Positions 1 to 9,521 of a stretch of DNA of 24,558 bases are shown here, one piece after another. A program made the position numbers and the translations under genes. The stretch is from Hypsibius dujardini (Eukaryota > Tardigrada > Eutardigrada > Parachela > Hypsibiidae), in contig LRSR01000639.1 of the NCBI GenBank assembly GCA_001579985.1, positions 1 to 24,558 of the forward strand, given 5' to 3'. The notes beneath the pieces are model-generated. The model was not told the origin of the DNA. It did not search any database and worked only from the letters and a program-made list of their open reading frames with translations. Numbering within the stretch: the first letter of the stretch is position 1; each line of letters begins with the position of its first letter.

Positions 1-1189
1 CTGCCTGTCGCCAATGCCCGAGACCTGTACTGAACTAATGGGGGGGGGCTAACTAGTGAGGGTTATTCAAAGTTCGCTTATTTGCAGCGTTTATTTCGCC
101 AATTCAAACTCGCTAATCTCCCTGGTTTTGAAGATAAGCGAAAAAAGCAGGCAAGGAGTTCCTTTTCTCGCCTGTGTGAAGACCTGTGTAGGCGGGTCTG
201 CCACGGTCGGACTTCTACCCTATTCCTGAATCCTGTCTGTGTCGTATTTACAAGCAGACCGTGTCTGGCCCTGCACTCGATTGAACATTCAATCTGATTC
301 ACTCTTCTCTGATTGGCTCATTTCGTACAGCTAACTCCTTGTGGTCGATTGATTGATTGTACAGTTGTGCTTTTCCGTGTACTTATCCCTACAGTTCTAA
401 TTTGATGAACTGAACTGAATAGGCACGGGTATGTTGAAATTTACGGGTAGGGCAGAAAACGAAAAAAAAATTGCAGGGCGAGCAGGCAAACGCGGCGGAT
501 TGAATCGGCCGGGTGGCGGAGGGCGCCACAAGTGTAAATTGTGAGCAATGTGTGTGAAGCTGAATGAGTGACACTTATGGCGCCCTCTGCCGCCCTACCG
601 ATTCAACGCATGTTTGCCTGGTATACAAACGGACTCAGGAGGGCGCTGTGATCGCGTCTCGGTAGATGGCAGTGAGTGCGCCCGTCCCCTGACCAGTCAT
701 ACCATGGACAATCAAGGCGAGGAGAGGGTGCGATCAACAATAAAAGCCGAAAAATAGAACGTAGAAAAACAAGTATGGATATGCACAGATTCCGTCATTA
801 ACTGCAGGCTTGTAAAACCGGAAACCTCAACTTTCTACATGTTGCTACAAATGATGTCATGATACTGACTCATCACTTCGCACAACGTGCCCTGTCGAGT
901 TGTGTGTCCTAAATGAGACACGTCAGTGTAGCTGCAGGCTTTAAGGGTGTGTAGATGCTGAGCCTACTTCACCTTGGGGCGTATGTGGTAGGTTATACCG
1001 TCTGTCCCAAGTTCGAACCCAATTTGCAGACAATGACTGTCTGGAAATTTTCCATTACGTGTGCGACCTTCTCGCCAGACAGACTGACGAGAGGAGGCAG
1101 ACATCCATCTTAAAAGCTGCGACGTTCCACCACCTTCTTGTCTGAAGTCATTTCGTTGTTTTCTCGTTTCATCGATATCATTTTTCGCG
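1..1189. other. Upstream region of the first thioredoxin, no gene seen
   Basis: Apart from the foldback element at 483-620, this holds only short unconvincing frames. The promoter and leader of the first thioredoxin presumably lie toward its right end, but no clear TATA box is apparent. Confidence 0.6.
483..620. mobile_element. 138-bp foldback element (CAGGCAAAC ends)
   Basis: Arms of about 50 bases: CAGGCAAACGCGGCGGATTG at 483 and the inverse, ending ..ATGTTTGCCTG at 620. Inner arm segments GGCGGAGGGCGCCACAAGTG and CACTTATGGCGCCCTCTGCC pair well. No coding capacity and no clear target duplication. Confidence 0.85.
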
Positions 1190-1300
1190 GTAAGAATTTC
1201 CAGGACAAATTGATCCTTGGTCGTTCTGCGCCGCGTTGTCTGTTAAGTGTCTTAATTTTAACCTCACCGGTGTTTTTCCCCTCTCTCCAATTCTCTTTAG
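1190..1300 (+). promoter_or_regulatory. Candidate 5' UTR intron or trans-splice acceptor of the first thioredoxin
   Basis: A pyrimidine-rich tract ending TTCTCTTTAG (AG at 1299-1300) lies 21 bases before the thioredoxin ATG. A good donor, GTAAGAAT, begins at 1190, so a 111-base cis-spliced leader intron is possible. Equally, the acceptor could receive a spliced leader in trans. Transcript data are needed to decide. Confidence 0.5.
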
Positions 1301-1321
1301 CAGAATCCTCCACAAATCAAG

Positions 1322-2378
1322 ATGGCCAAGCCGCAACACGTCAGCGAGAAGGCGGAATTCGAGAAGATCCTTAAGGACTCGGGGGCGAAGCTGATCGTGG
1401 TCGATTTCTACGCCGACTGGTGCGGTCCCTGCAAAAACATCGTCAGTTTTTCCCTTTTTTTTTTTTTAAAATTAATTATTTATTTTTTATTTTTTATATG
1501 AACGTTTGTATTTGTTTTTCGGATATGTTAGGCGCCGAAGTTCGAAGAACTGTCCGGGAAGAATGGCGACGCCATCTTCTTGAAGGTGAACGCGGACGAC
1601 GCGCAGGAGATCTGCGAGGAATACAAAGTCAACGCTCTGGTAAGTTTGGTGCCGCAGCTGCTCGCTTGATTGATTGATTGACTGACGGGATGAATTGAAA
1701 TGTGTTTTGCTATTCAGCCGCTTAGTTGATTGATTGATTGACGTAATTTTAGTCGACGAATTGAAAATTCTTTCGCTTTTTGGCCGCTTGATTGACTGAT
1801 TCGGTTTAGCTCCTGCATCGATCAGACATCGTTGTGTGGGCCCTTCGCTAGGTTGCTTGATTGACGGGTTAGCGATAGCTTTGCTTATAATAATTTGATT
1901 TCAATAACAGCCAATCAATATTTCGTGTTCAGTAATTTACGTGTATATTTTAGTCGAAATTTCTAATACGCAACAAAACTCACTTGATTGCTTGATTGAT
2001 CTGAATTTGACTCGCACCCAGCATTATTAACTTGATTGCTTGATTGATTTAGATTTAACTCGAACGCAGTACTGACTTGATTGATTGATTGAATAGATCT
2101 AACTCGAACGCAGCAATGCTGACTTGATTGATTGATTGATTAGGTTTAACTCGAACGCAGCAGTACTAACTTGATTGATTGATTGATCTGGATGTAACTC
2201 GAGTGCAGCAATACTGACTTGATTGATTGATTGATTGATTGAATAGATTTAACCTGACCCATTTTCTTTCCCTTCACAGCCCACATTCGTCTTCATCAAG
2301 AACGGCAAGGTGGTGGACAGGATTGAAGGTGCCAACGCCGCCCTGTTGGAATCGAAAATCGCTGCCCTCAAGGCTTAA
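1322..2378 (+). CDS. TXN: Thioredoxin, intact three-exon gene (108 aa)
   Basis: Classical small thioredoxin, a cytosolic protein-disulfide reductase recycled by thioredoxin reductase. Exons are 1322-1441, 1532-1639 and 2280-2378; both introns (1442-1531 GTCAGT..TTAG, 1640-2279 GTAAGT..ACAG) are phase 0. The joined frame is open for 108 codons, the usual family length. Visible landmarks are the buried Asp28 in VVDFYADW, the active site W33-C34-G35-P36-C37, and the cis-proline P77 at the start of exon 3 (PTFVFIKNG), followed by the DRIEGAN helix region. The first intron falls just after the CGPC helix start (KNI/APKF). There is no signal or transit peptide. Only one further Cys (C68) is present, so the three structural cysteines of vertebrate TXN are absent. 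The ATG at 1322 is the first after an apparent 5' UTR splice acceptor at 1299-1300. Intron 2 is filled by GATT-rich repeats. The family assignment is secure; the assignment to a particular paralogue is not. Confidence 0.95.
1665..2255. repeat. GATT-rich 47-bp minisatellite in thioredoxin intron 2
   Basis: Scattered (TTGA)n tracts lead into about six units of roughly 47 bases (1979-2255). Each unit joins ACTTGATTGATTGATTGA to a unique-looking part, TTTAACTCGAACGCAGCA. The array ends just before the exon 3 acceptor at 2278-2279. Confidence 0.93.
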
Positions 2379-2619
2379 AACGAGTTGGCACTTGGACGTG
2401 GTGTTTTGTCTTGACACGGCGCAATAGGGAACATGTTTCCACCCATCCATGGTATTTTTTTGCTCTGTTTTACAGCATAAGCTAGCTCTATTTTTTGGGT
2501 CAGTAATTTTTCCGCGGCATTTTGTAGCTTTGTCTTGTTGGTTTTCCCCGCGCCTTTCTCCCTCTCTGTCTCTGCCATTTTTGTTCGCACAACTCTGTGC
2601 CTCTTTTTTGATACGGAAA

Positions 2620-2755
2620 TTTCCACCCAGTCCCACACGCCCAGACGCCCACCCAGTCCCACACGCCCACCCAGTCCCACACGCCCNATCCCACAAACCC
2701 ACACGCCCACCCAGTCCACACGCCCACCCAGTCCCACACGCTCACACGTCCAGGT
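2620..2755. repeat. CCCACACGCCCACCCAGT array with one unresolved base
   Basis: Imperfect tandem copies of CACACGCCCACCCAGTCC downstream of the first thioredoxin. The single ambiguous base of the window (n, 2687) falls inside, so the array length may be misassembled. Confidence 0.9.
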
Positions 2756-3667
2756 CAGTTTGGGTGGGGGCAGTTTCGTGGGCAGAAACTGTAAACACAC
2801 AGCGCCCTTCTTCTGTGGTGTCATCGTTTCTGTCTCGCTCGAACTGAAACATAAACAAACGCGGCGACGATCGGAAAAGTCAATTTGGGACTCTCGCTCT
2901 TTGCGACGTGTCAGTGGCGGTGACCAGGCAAAAAAGACGATTGTTTGAATCAGTTGCATTAGAATCCAATCACTCGCTGGAAGACGCGAGAGTAAACGTA
3001 GATCGGTTTCTACTCCGCGCGTCTCATAGTTGTTACTTTGCGCCAAACTGCGCGCCATATTCCCGTTTCGCCAACTCATGGCGCGCCGCGTGTTGAAACA
3101 GGGGCGTCGTTAAATTCTCAAATTCCCCATTTTAATTTTCGCTCTCATTTGTTGTGGCTCCATCGTTTATGTCTGCACCGCCTTCTGAGTTATCTCTAAT
3201 ATTTTTCTCTTCCTACGACGTCTGGTAAGTGATTGCACGGGTAATAAACTGTTCCTGCTGTTAAATCTGCGCCATTCACCGGCAGCTCTGCTGTCAGCTG
3301 ATTCCGACCCGGGAAAACGCCTTAAGACACTCTTTCCTCTGGCCCATTTAGGCAGCTTACCTGCTGGAGATTTGTGCGATTCCTACTTTGACGGCCCAGC
3401 TGTTTGGTAAGGGGCCATGCTTAATGAATCCGACTTATATGCAGTGTATCATTAGGCACTCTCCCTGCCCGCAGTCGCTGTATTTCTTTCCTAATTGAAC
3501 CATACCGATTTTTCAGCTGTGTTTGTGCATTGCGTGACGCCTCAAAGAGAATATATACCAGAGTCAATTCAAACCATATTCTACGAAGAGACACGCCGAA
3601 TCTCCAACAGTTAGGCTGTGGTGCGTTTCCATTTGTCTATCTACGGCAGTTCGACTAATCAAAAAAT

Positions 3668-3800
3668 TGAGTGTAGTGTAGCTCCTCCTACATATAGTTT
3701 AGCTCCTCCTACATTAAGTGTAGCTCCTCCTACATGTAGCCAATGGGGCCAATTGGGTACAAGCAGTCCACAAGCAGTCCACAAGCAGTTTACATGCACC
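3668..3800. repeat. TAGCTCCTCCTACAT and ACAAGCAGTCC short tandem repeats
   Basis: Three copies of TAGCTCCTCCTACAT at about 24-base spacing are followed by three copies of CACAAGCAGT. No coding meaning is apparent. Confidence 0.8.
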
Positions 3801-4241
3801 GACTTTCATGATTTTTTTCGGCTGTACATATTCTTTCGCGACAAAACTTTTGCCAAGTAAATCTTATAAAAATAAATGGCCAATTTTATAATAATACAAG
3901 CATTTTTTTTCATTCGCTCAATGGTCTCAGTTTTGTTTTGAAACAGTGGATCAGCCAAAATGTTCTTTTTGCCTCACTCGCCGTCTGTCGGCAAACCGCG
4001 AGCCCTGTGGGCGGCGCCTGAGATAGCGTTACGAGACAAGTGATTCGATTTCGGGGTGGCCTGATTAAAAATTGTTTCCACTTACGAGGGGAGTGTGTCT
4101 ATTCGATGGCACTTTGATCGGACTCTTTCCCTTTGGTGAAGCCTCTTCCCTTGTGTCGCTCGCTGTCTGTTTTGTCATTTCACTCTCCTCTCTCTCTCCC
4201 GGATTTTTTTCCCCCGAAGGATTTGTGTATATTTATCTTCC

Positions 4242-4243
4242 AG
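4242..4243 (+). promoter_or_regulatory. Candidate 5' UTR splice acceptor of the second thioredoxin
   Basis: TTTATCTTCCAG ends 30 bases upstream of the ATG at 4274, with pyrimidine-rich sequence before it (CTCTCTCTCCC, then a T/C run). A possible cis donor, GTAAGT, lies at 3225-3230, but trans-splicing fits equally well. Confidence 0.4.
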
Positions 4244-4273
4244 CCGCAGCAGGAGACGCTCGCACGCGCTACA

Positions 4274-5310
4274 ATGCCTGCGATACACATTGAAAACAAA
4301 CCGCAGCTGGACAAGATCCTGAAAGAGGCCGGCGGAAAGTTGGTTATTATCGACTTCCACGCCACTTGGTGCGGCCCTTGCCGACAGATCGGCCCGAAAT
4401 TCGAGGCCTTCTCCGAGACCTACCCCGATGTGGTCTTCCTCAAGGTCGACGTCGACGAGGTGAGGGAAGAAGACAGTCGCCCAAAACACATGTGGCAAAA
4501 TCCTTGCGCTGACCGAATCAAGCACTTCAACTCGCGGCTGTGTACAACAGCCGCGTCGAACGAGTGTAATGGCGTAACTCGGTTAGCGCAAGATTTGTGC
4601 CACGTGTGTAATGGATCAAATTATTTTATTTTAAATCAAATTATTTTATTTTAAATTGATTTTTAATTTAATTTAAATTGTTAACTGCAAAAGCATTTTG
4701 GATCAACGGTTATTCAAATTTAAAATGTGATTTGAAATCCCGGAAAACGGTTTCTTAATTTTGAATCAAAATCATTTTTAATTTAATTTAATTTAAATAA
4801 AATCAAGACTATTGTTAGGAGGTGATGTGGAACTTATTTTGACTGAGTTGAGCCCCACTTTGTTGTGTTCCAGGCGGAAGACGTACCAGAAGGATACGAA
4901 ATCAACGTTATGGTAAGTGCTCCTCGATTGATTGATTTATTGGCTTTTGATTGGCGGCTTTCATACAGCAGTGGTGTGAGGCGTTGATTGGTTGATTGGT
5001 TGGTGTGGGGCGTTGATTGGTTGATTGTGTGTGATGGGTTTATACGATTTTTCGATTGATTGGCCGATTATGTGGCTTGTAAACTGACTGGCCCGATCAT
5101 GTTTTCGGGTTGACGTTTTTCTGAGATTTGCCTGGAGCCAGAGCCATTCAAACAGTTTTGAAGATTGCCTACCGGTCAGATGGAAAAATCGAGCCGAGTG
5201 GTTGGCAGACAGGCGGAAGGATAGACCGCAGCATGGAGGCCGGCTACCAGACTGACAGACAGACAGACAGACAGACGCTGACCTAATGGCAAGCTGACAG
5301 ACAGGCAGGC

Positions 5311-5362
<52 letters not shown>

Positions 5363-5650
5363 GCTGACATACGCAGACATAATGGCAAGCTGACAGTCAG
5401 TCAGGCAGACAGACAGACATGAGTTTTCAGTCGGATGCGCGGCGTTAGGGGATGATAGGCAGAGTATTGTATTTAGCCTCAGTGGTTCCCGCAACCAATT
5501 TTCTCCCTGTTTTGCTTACTAGTGCTAATGGTCTTTTCGTGTTCCCGTTTTCAGCCCACCTTTATCTTCATCAAACATGGCCAGCCCGTCGACAATTTTT
5601 CCGGTGCCAACGCTGCCAAGCTGGAAGAGATGATAAAGAAGAACAAATAG
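4274..5650 (+). CDS. TXN: Thioredoxin, second intact three-exon gene (106 aa)
   Basis: A second cytosolic-type thioredoxin paralogue. Exons are 4274-4459, 4874-4912 and 5555-5650; introns 4460-4873 (GTGAGG..CCAG) and 4913-5554 (GTAAGT..TCAG) are phase 0. The joined frame gives 106 aa with Asp27 in IIDFHATW, the active site W32-C33-G34-P35-C36-R, and cis-proline P76 in PTFIFIKHG, followed by DNFSGAN. There are no cysteines outside the active site. Its second intron sits immediately before the cis-proline, as in the first thioredoxin. Its first intron is placed differently: after DVDE (residue 62) rather than after the CGPC helix (residue 40). Identity to the first copy is only partial, so this is an old duplicate. 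The 39-base middle exon is very short but keeps frame and aligns without a gap. Intron 1 holds a 122-bp hairpin element and AT-rich sequence; intron 2 holds CAGA/CTGA repeats. Confidence 0.95.
4487..4608. mobile_element. 122-bp double-hairpin foldback element in thioredoxin intron 1
   Basis: Outer arms CACATGTGGCAAAATCCTTG and its inverse (..CAAGATTTGTGCCACGTGTG) enclose an inner hairpin, GCGGCTGTgtacAACAGCCGC. The element lies only 27 bases inside the 5' end of the intron of the second thioredoxin. A relative is at 9398-9503. Confidence 0.85.
5240..5425. repeat. (CAGA)n array in intron 2 of the second thioredoxin
   Basis: Perfect and near-perfect CAGA tetranucleotides, with a longer repeated block containing AATGGCAAGCTGACAG. 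Confidence 0.95.
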
Positions 5651-6189
5651 AGAGCGGGACCGCTGTGTGACAAGAGCGAGCCGGCTGCGGTCCATCCTGC
5701 GCTCCGCTGGAATCATCCCGACGAGCGGCACTATTGGTGATGTCCTGCGCTTGAAAAGTGCTAACTAGTCCAGTTTTCCCCATTCACATTGAGAAATCTT
5801 TTATACACACCACACCCAAATCCCATTGTCATATAAACCTCCTTTATTCTTTTCCTGTACTCACATTACCAATTGTTCCTGCAGTTTTTTTTACTACTTC
5901 TCCTCTGTACCTCACTTCCCATCTCTCCCTATCTCTCTCTGGAATCACATGGTAGTTTTATCTATGTTTTTGTCCCTGATTTGTGGGACGAGATTCCTCG
6001 TGACCACCATCTCCCCTCTATTGTGTCTGTGTTTGATGCACCCGGCACTTTCTCCTGAAACGCCGTGACTGTTTTTACCAAAAATGTCTCTTTGTAGTCT
6101 GTATACCTCACCCTTGTGTAAACTAAGACATCTACCTCTATTAAACGAGTACGTCCGTCTGTCTGCTCCAGCTTGTTCCATAGTACCGT

Positions 6190-6475
6190 AGGTAGCCACA
6201 AAGACAGCCAGACAAATAGGACGATACACAGGCAGACTGATAGATACGTAACTAAACATACAGGCAGACAGATAGACACACAGACAAGCAGACAGATAGA
6301 CACGCAGACAGACCGATAGACATACAGGCAGACAGACAGACACGCAGACAGACAGACAGTCACACAAAGGCACATACAGACAGACTGACATAGGAACAGA
6401 CACACGGATAGATAGACAAACAAATACGCAGAGACCGACAGGCAGACAGGCAGGCAGGTAGACAGACAGATGTGG
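6190..6475. repeat. (CAGA)n-type degenerate array downstream of the second thioredoxin
   Basis: CAGACAGA/CAGATAGA/CAGGCAGA mixture. Long antisense frames rich in VCLSVCLSVC are produced by the tetranucleotide period and are not genes. Confidence 0.95.
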
Positions 6476-6894
6476 ACGTACAGTATAGACTGGGTTCACG
6501 GACGGACACGGGCACGAGCTTTAATTGAAAGTGCAATTGGAAATCGAAATTTCAGATGCTGTGCTGTTGCTTTTTTCCCTCCCTGGGATGATTTAGGGAG
6601 GGGGAATGCTGACTGTTTTTCGATTAGTCGAATCGTGGTGTCAGGTGTTTATCTGCAAACACTTTATCCTTCGTTTTTCATTCCACCTCCACGATCACCG
6701 TTGTGAGTGACGACTAACTGGGTCGATTGACATTGCTGGCTCTATGCATTACCCACTGCAGTCTCTATAGAGCTCGGGCTATTCAAAGGTCCCTCACATT
6801 GACAAACCCCCAGGGACGTGAAACAATTACGATTCCGGAGGAAGGGGAAGGGACACACAAAGTAACCCAGAATTGAGAGAAGGCAAATCGCAAA

Positions 6895-7215
6895 CTTGGC
6901 AGACGAGACAGGCAGGCAGGCACGGGACGTATGTGATCGATCAGCATAAACCGGCCGGGAAAAGTGGGCTGAGAGATGGACAAATAGACAGGCAAGCAGT
7001 CAGAGAGGCAGGCAGGCAGGCAGACAGACAGGCAGACAGAAAGGCAGGCAGACAATCAGACAGGCAGGCAGACAATCAGGCAGGCAGACAATCAGACAGC
7101 CAGGCAGGCAGGCAGACAATCAGACAGACAGAAAGGCAGGCAGACAATCAGACAGACAGGCAGACAATCAGGCAATCAGACAGACAGACATACAGGCAGA
7201 CACATACAGGCAGAC
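6895..7215. repeat. (CAGG/CAGA)n array with AATCAGA variants
   Basis: GGCAGGCAGACAATCAGACA-type units dominate. The array ends about 265 bases from the stefin A stop codon. Confidence 0.95.
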
Positions 7216-7479
7216 AAGCGCTCTCGACATCATTCACTTTATGAGCCCTTCCAAGAAAAAGGCAGTTCAAATGTTGAATAAAAAAGCATTCCATTGGAGC
7301 AGGAGTGACAGCGGAATGGCCACAGGAAGACGTAGATCCGCGACGCAGCCGGGAATAGTTCACCACATGATAGCTAATAAAACAAAGAACATCATCGAAG
7401 AAGGACGTCCTAAAGAAAGGCGAATGAGCGAAAAAGCAGTACAGCCGATTACGGTGGCAGGGGGAATAGGAAAAACCGT

Positions 7480-8656
7480 TCACAGAGCAGAAATGTGGCC
7501 AATCTCGTCGCCGGAGGACTTGTTCTTCTCGATGCCGCTCAACTGCGGTTCTTTTCCGCCCAGGCCCTTGAAAACTTTGATGTGGATATACTTGCCCAAG
7601 TCGATTCGAACCTGAGGAAAGCGAACAAGGGCTCAAAAAAGGATAACGAATCAGGAAAACACAATCAATCAATCAATCAATCGATCAATCGATCAATCGA
7701 TCAATCGGTCAATCAATCGATCAATCATCAATCATCGATCAATCGGTCAATCAATCAATCAATCAGTCAATCAATCGATCAATCGGTCAATCAATCTATC
7801 AATCGGTCAATCAATCAATCAACCAGCCGTTTATAGGTGTTGCTAGGTCAGTCAATCAATCAACCAACCAACCAACCGTTTATAGGTGTTGTTGAAGCAG
7901 TCAATCAATCAACCAACTGACATACCTTCAGAGAGTAATTGATTCCCGCGACGACCTGCGTTTTGAACTGTTCGACGACAAACTCCTTCACGCCGCCTCC
8001 GAGGTGTTTCTCCACATCACCACGAACCTAGAAGAGAAGAGAGGTCGTTTAAAAGGTAAACCCAATACTTTCCCTTTAAAAACGAACTTGGAATAATTAA
8101 ATTAAATAATTGAATTAAATTCCTCAGAAACTAATAACTCAACGCTTTGACTTTAAACGTTCTCCGGATTTTTAAATTTTTATTCACCTGTAATAAACAT
8201 AAACTAATCGACTAATCAAACAGCCGTCTCAATTACAAACACATTCAGTAAAGCGGAACCAATTCAAACTCTCAATCAACCAATCAACCAATCAACCAAT
8301 CAACCGATCAACCAATCAACCAAATCAACCAATCAACCAATCAACCAAATCAACCAATCAACCAATCAACCAATCAACCAATCAAAGCCCAGACGCGACG
8401 AAGAAAACCAGGAAGCTGCACAACTAGCCAATCAACCAATCTATCGTTCTAGCAAACGTAAAATATTACGATCACCGCATCTTTTATAAAACTAATTTTT
8501 AAAACATTTCCGTGTCAATATCGCATCCCTCCACCGGCAACATACCGCGTCAGCAATAGCCTGCGCATCCGAATTGGCTTCCTTGGCATGGGAATTCCCA
8601 CCGACCAAACGTCCTGCATGGCCGGCACCTTCAGCCTCTTGCAAATTATCGGACAT
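7480..8656 (-). CDS. Stefin A of the array: cytosolic type-1 cystatin (114 aa)
   Basis: Cysteine-protease inhibitor of the stefin family, which blocks papain/cathepsin-type enzymes. Exons on the minus strand are 8656-8546 (37 codons), 8027-7926 (34) and 7611-7480 (43 plus stop); both introns are phase 0 (GTATG..CTAG and GTATG..TCAG). The protein has no signal peptide. The N-terminal glycine pair is in RLVGGN, the inhibitory loop is QVVAG in exon 2 followed by NYSLK, and exon 3 has VRIDLGKYIHIKVFKGL, the strand pair that carries the second binding loop. The C-terminus (LSGIEKNKSSGDEIGH) resembles vertebrate stefins, which end in a similar Lys/Asp-rich strand, more than it resembles the other copies here. 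A strong acceptor lies 10 bases upstream of the ATG. Intron 2 consists almost wholly of AATC repeats and intron 1 contains an AACC/AATC array. Family call is firm. Confidence 0.92.
7661..7918. repeat. (AATC)n array filling stefin A intron 2
   Basis: AATCAATCGATC-type repeats cover almost the whole intron (7612-7925). Two copies of CCGTTTATAGGTGTTG are embedded near its upstream end. Confidence 0.95.
8269..8388. repeat. (CAATCAAC)n array in stefin A intron 1
   Basis: Octamer-like CAATCAACCAATCAACC repeats with an occasional extra A (CCAAATCAACC). Confidence 0.95.
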
Positions 8657-8666
8657 TTTGAATTAG

Positions 8667-8668
8667 CT
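8667..8668 (-). promoter_or_regulatory. Candidate 5' UTR splice acceptor of stefin A
   Basis: On the minus strand the sequence TTTTCTTCCCCTAG ends 10 bases before the ATG at 8656. It is a textbook polypyrimidine-AG and matches the pattern seen at the two thioredoxins and stefins D and E. Confidence 0.5.
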
Positions 8669-8872
8669 AGGGGAAGAAAACAATTTTCCCTCACTTTGCT
8701 CAACTCTTTCCACAAGAATAGAAAGCCTACCGGTAGGGGATTCGATTAAAAAATGGAACAACGGAGAAAGTTCAAAAGTGAATTTGTGCGAGGGGGAGGA
8801 ATGCGAGAGGGACTGGAAAATGGCCTGCTGACGAAGCTGAAATCCTCTCGACAACAACAACGATGACAAAGC

Positions 8873-9200
8873 GCACAGTGTGCAGGGCGCAGCGTGTGCG
8901 CTGAAGGAGATTGCACAGTGTGCAGGGCGCAGCGTGTGCACTGAAGGAGATCGCACAGTGTGCAGGGCGCAGCGTGTGCACTGAAGGAGATTGCACAGTG
9001 TGCAGGGCGCAGCGTGTGCACTGAAGGAAATCGCACAGTGTGCAGGGCGCAGCGTGTGCACTGAAGGAAATCGCACAGTGTGCAGGGCGCAGCGTGTGCA
9101 CTGAAGGTAATCGCACAGTGTGCAGGGCGCAGCGTGTGCGCTGAAGGAGATTGCACAGTGTGCAGGGCGCAGCGTGTGCGTTGAAGGAGATCGGAGAATG
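8873..9200. repeat. 40-bp GC-rich minisatellite, eight copies
   Basis: The unit begins CACAGTGTGCAGGGCGCAGC and recurs at exactly 40-base spacing about eight times, with a decayed ninth copy at 9201-9230. Copies differ at a few positions (CGCTGAAGG/CACTGAAGG; GAGATT/GAGATC/GAAATC). The array starts about 215 bases upstream of the stefin A start codon on the minus strand. Long frames across it are a by-product of the repeat. Confidence 0.95.
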
Positions 9201-9397
9201 TGCAGTGCGCAGAGATGAGCTGTGCGGAAGTGTAACCGGCGCTGACTTTTGACTGACCACTCACTCGCTCACTCACACAAACCGGCGTTTTGCACGGGTA
9301 AAACCGGATGTTGAATCAGAAACCTCCAAAGGTTTCTTAAATTATGTAAATATGATATATATACGACTTCAGAGCCGGGTTTTATGCGATTTAAATA

Positions 9398-9503
9398 CAC
9401 ACGTGGCAAAATCTTTGACCTAACCGAGTTAAACCATTACACTCGTTGCATGGCTGTAATACACGACCGCCGAGTTGAAGTGCTCAATTCGGTCAGCGCA
9501 AGA
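9398..9503. mobile_element. Diverged copy of the CACATGTGG foldback element
   Basis: Runs from CACACGTGGCAAAATC to AATTCGGTCAGCGCAAGA. It aligns with the reverse complement of the hairpin element at 4487-4608 over most of its length, including ACCGAGTTA, CCATTACACTCGTT and GAGTTGAAGTGCT, but lacks the outer right arm. It ends 18 bases downstream of the stefin B stop codon. Confidence 0.75.
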
Positions 9504-9521
9504 CAGCGGGGCGGAGCCTAT

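Larger units (their letters stand above)
2379..4241. other. 3' region of the first thioredoxin and upstream region of the second
   Basis: Holds the CACGCCC array and the TAGCTCCTCC repeats. An AATAAA at 3242-3247 is a distant polyadenylation candidate. A GTAAGT at 3225-3230 could be the donor of a leader intron of the second thioredoxin. No further exon is recognised. Confidence 0.5.
5651..7479. other. Convergent intergenic region, thioredoxin to stefin A
   Basis: The second thioredoxin and stefin A converge here. An ATTAAA at 6140-6145 is a possible polyadenylation signal for the thioredoxin. Two CAGA-type arrays take up about a third of it. The stretches 6476-6895 and 7216-7479 show nothing coding. 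Confidence 0.55.

Noticed and set aside
955-1030. Possible tRNA or tRNA-derived SINE around AGTTCGAACCC (1010-1020)
   Set aside because: The B-box-like word is good, but no A-box or cloverleaf fits at the required spacing.
4133-4654. 173-codon frame spanning the second thioredoxin exon 1
   Set aside because: Its upstream part is 5' UTR or intron and its downstream part reads into intron 1. The spliced model starting at 4274 gives the full thioredoxin fold.
5962-6499. Long Cys/Ser/Val-rich frames (VCLSVCLSVC) over CAGA repeats, also at 4961-5494 and 6783-7055
   Set aside because: A tetranucleotide repeat has no stop in some frames and yields a periodic peptide. There are no splice sites or non-repeat coding flanks.
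8663-9276. 162-176-codon minus-strand frames with repeated HTLRPAHCAIS peptide
   Set aside because: They are generated by the 40-bp minisatellite. Three different frames are open at once, as expected from a repeat rather than a gene.
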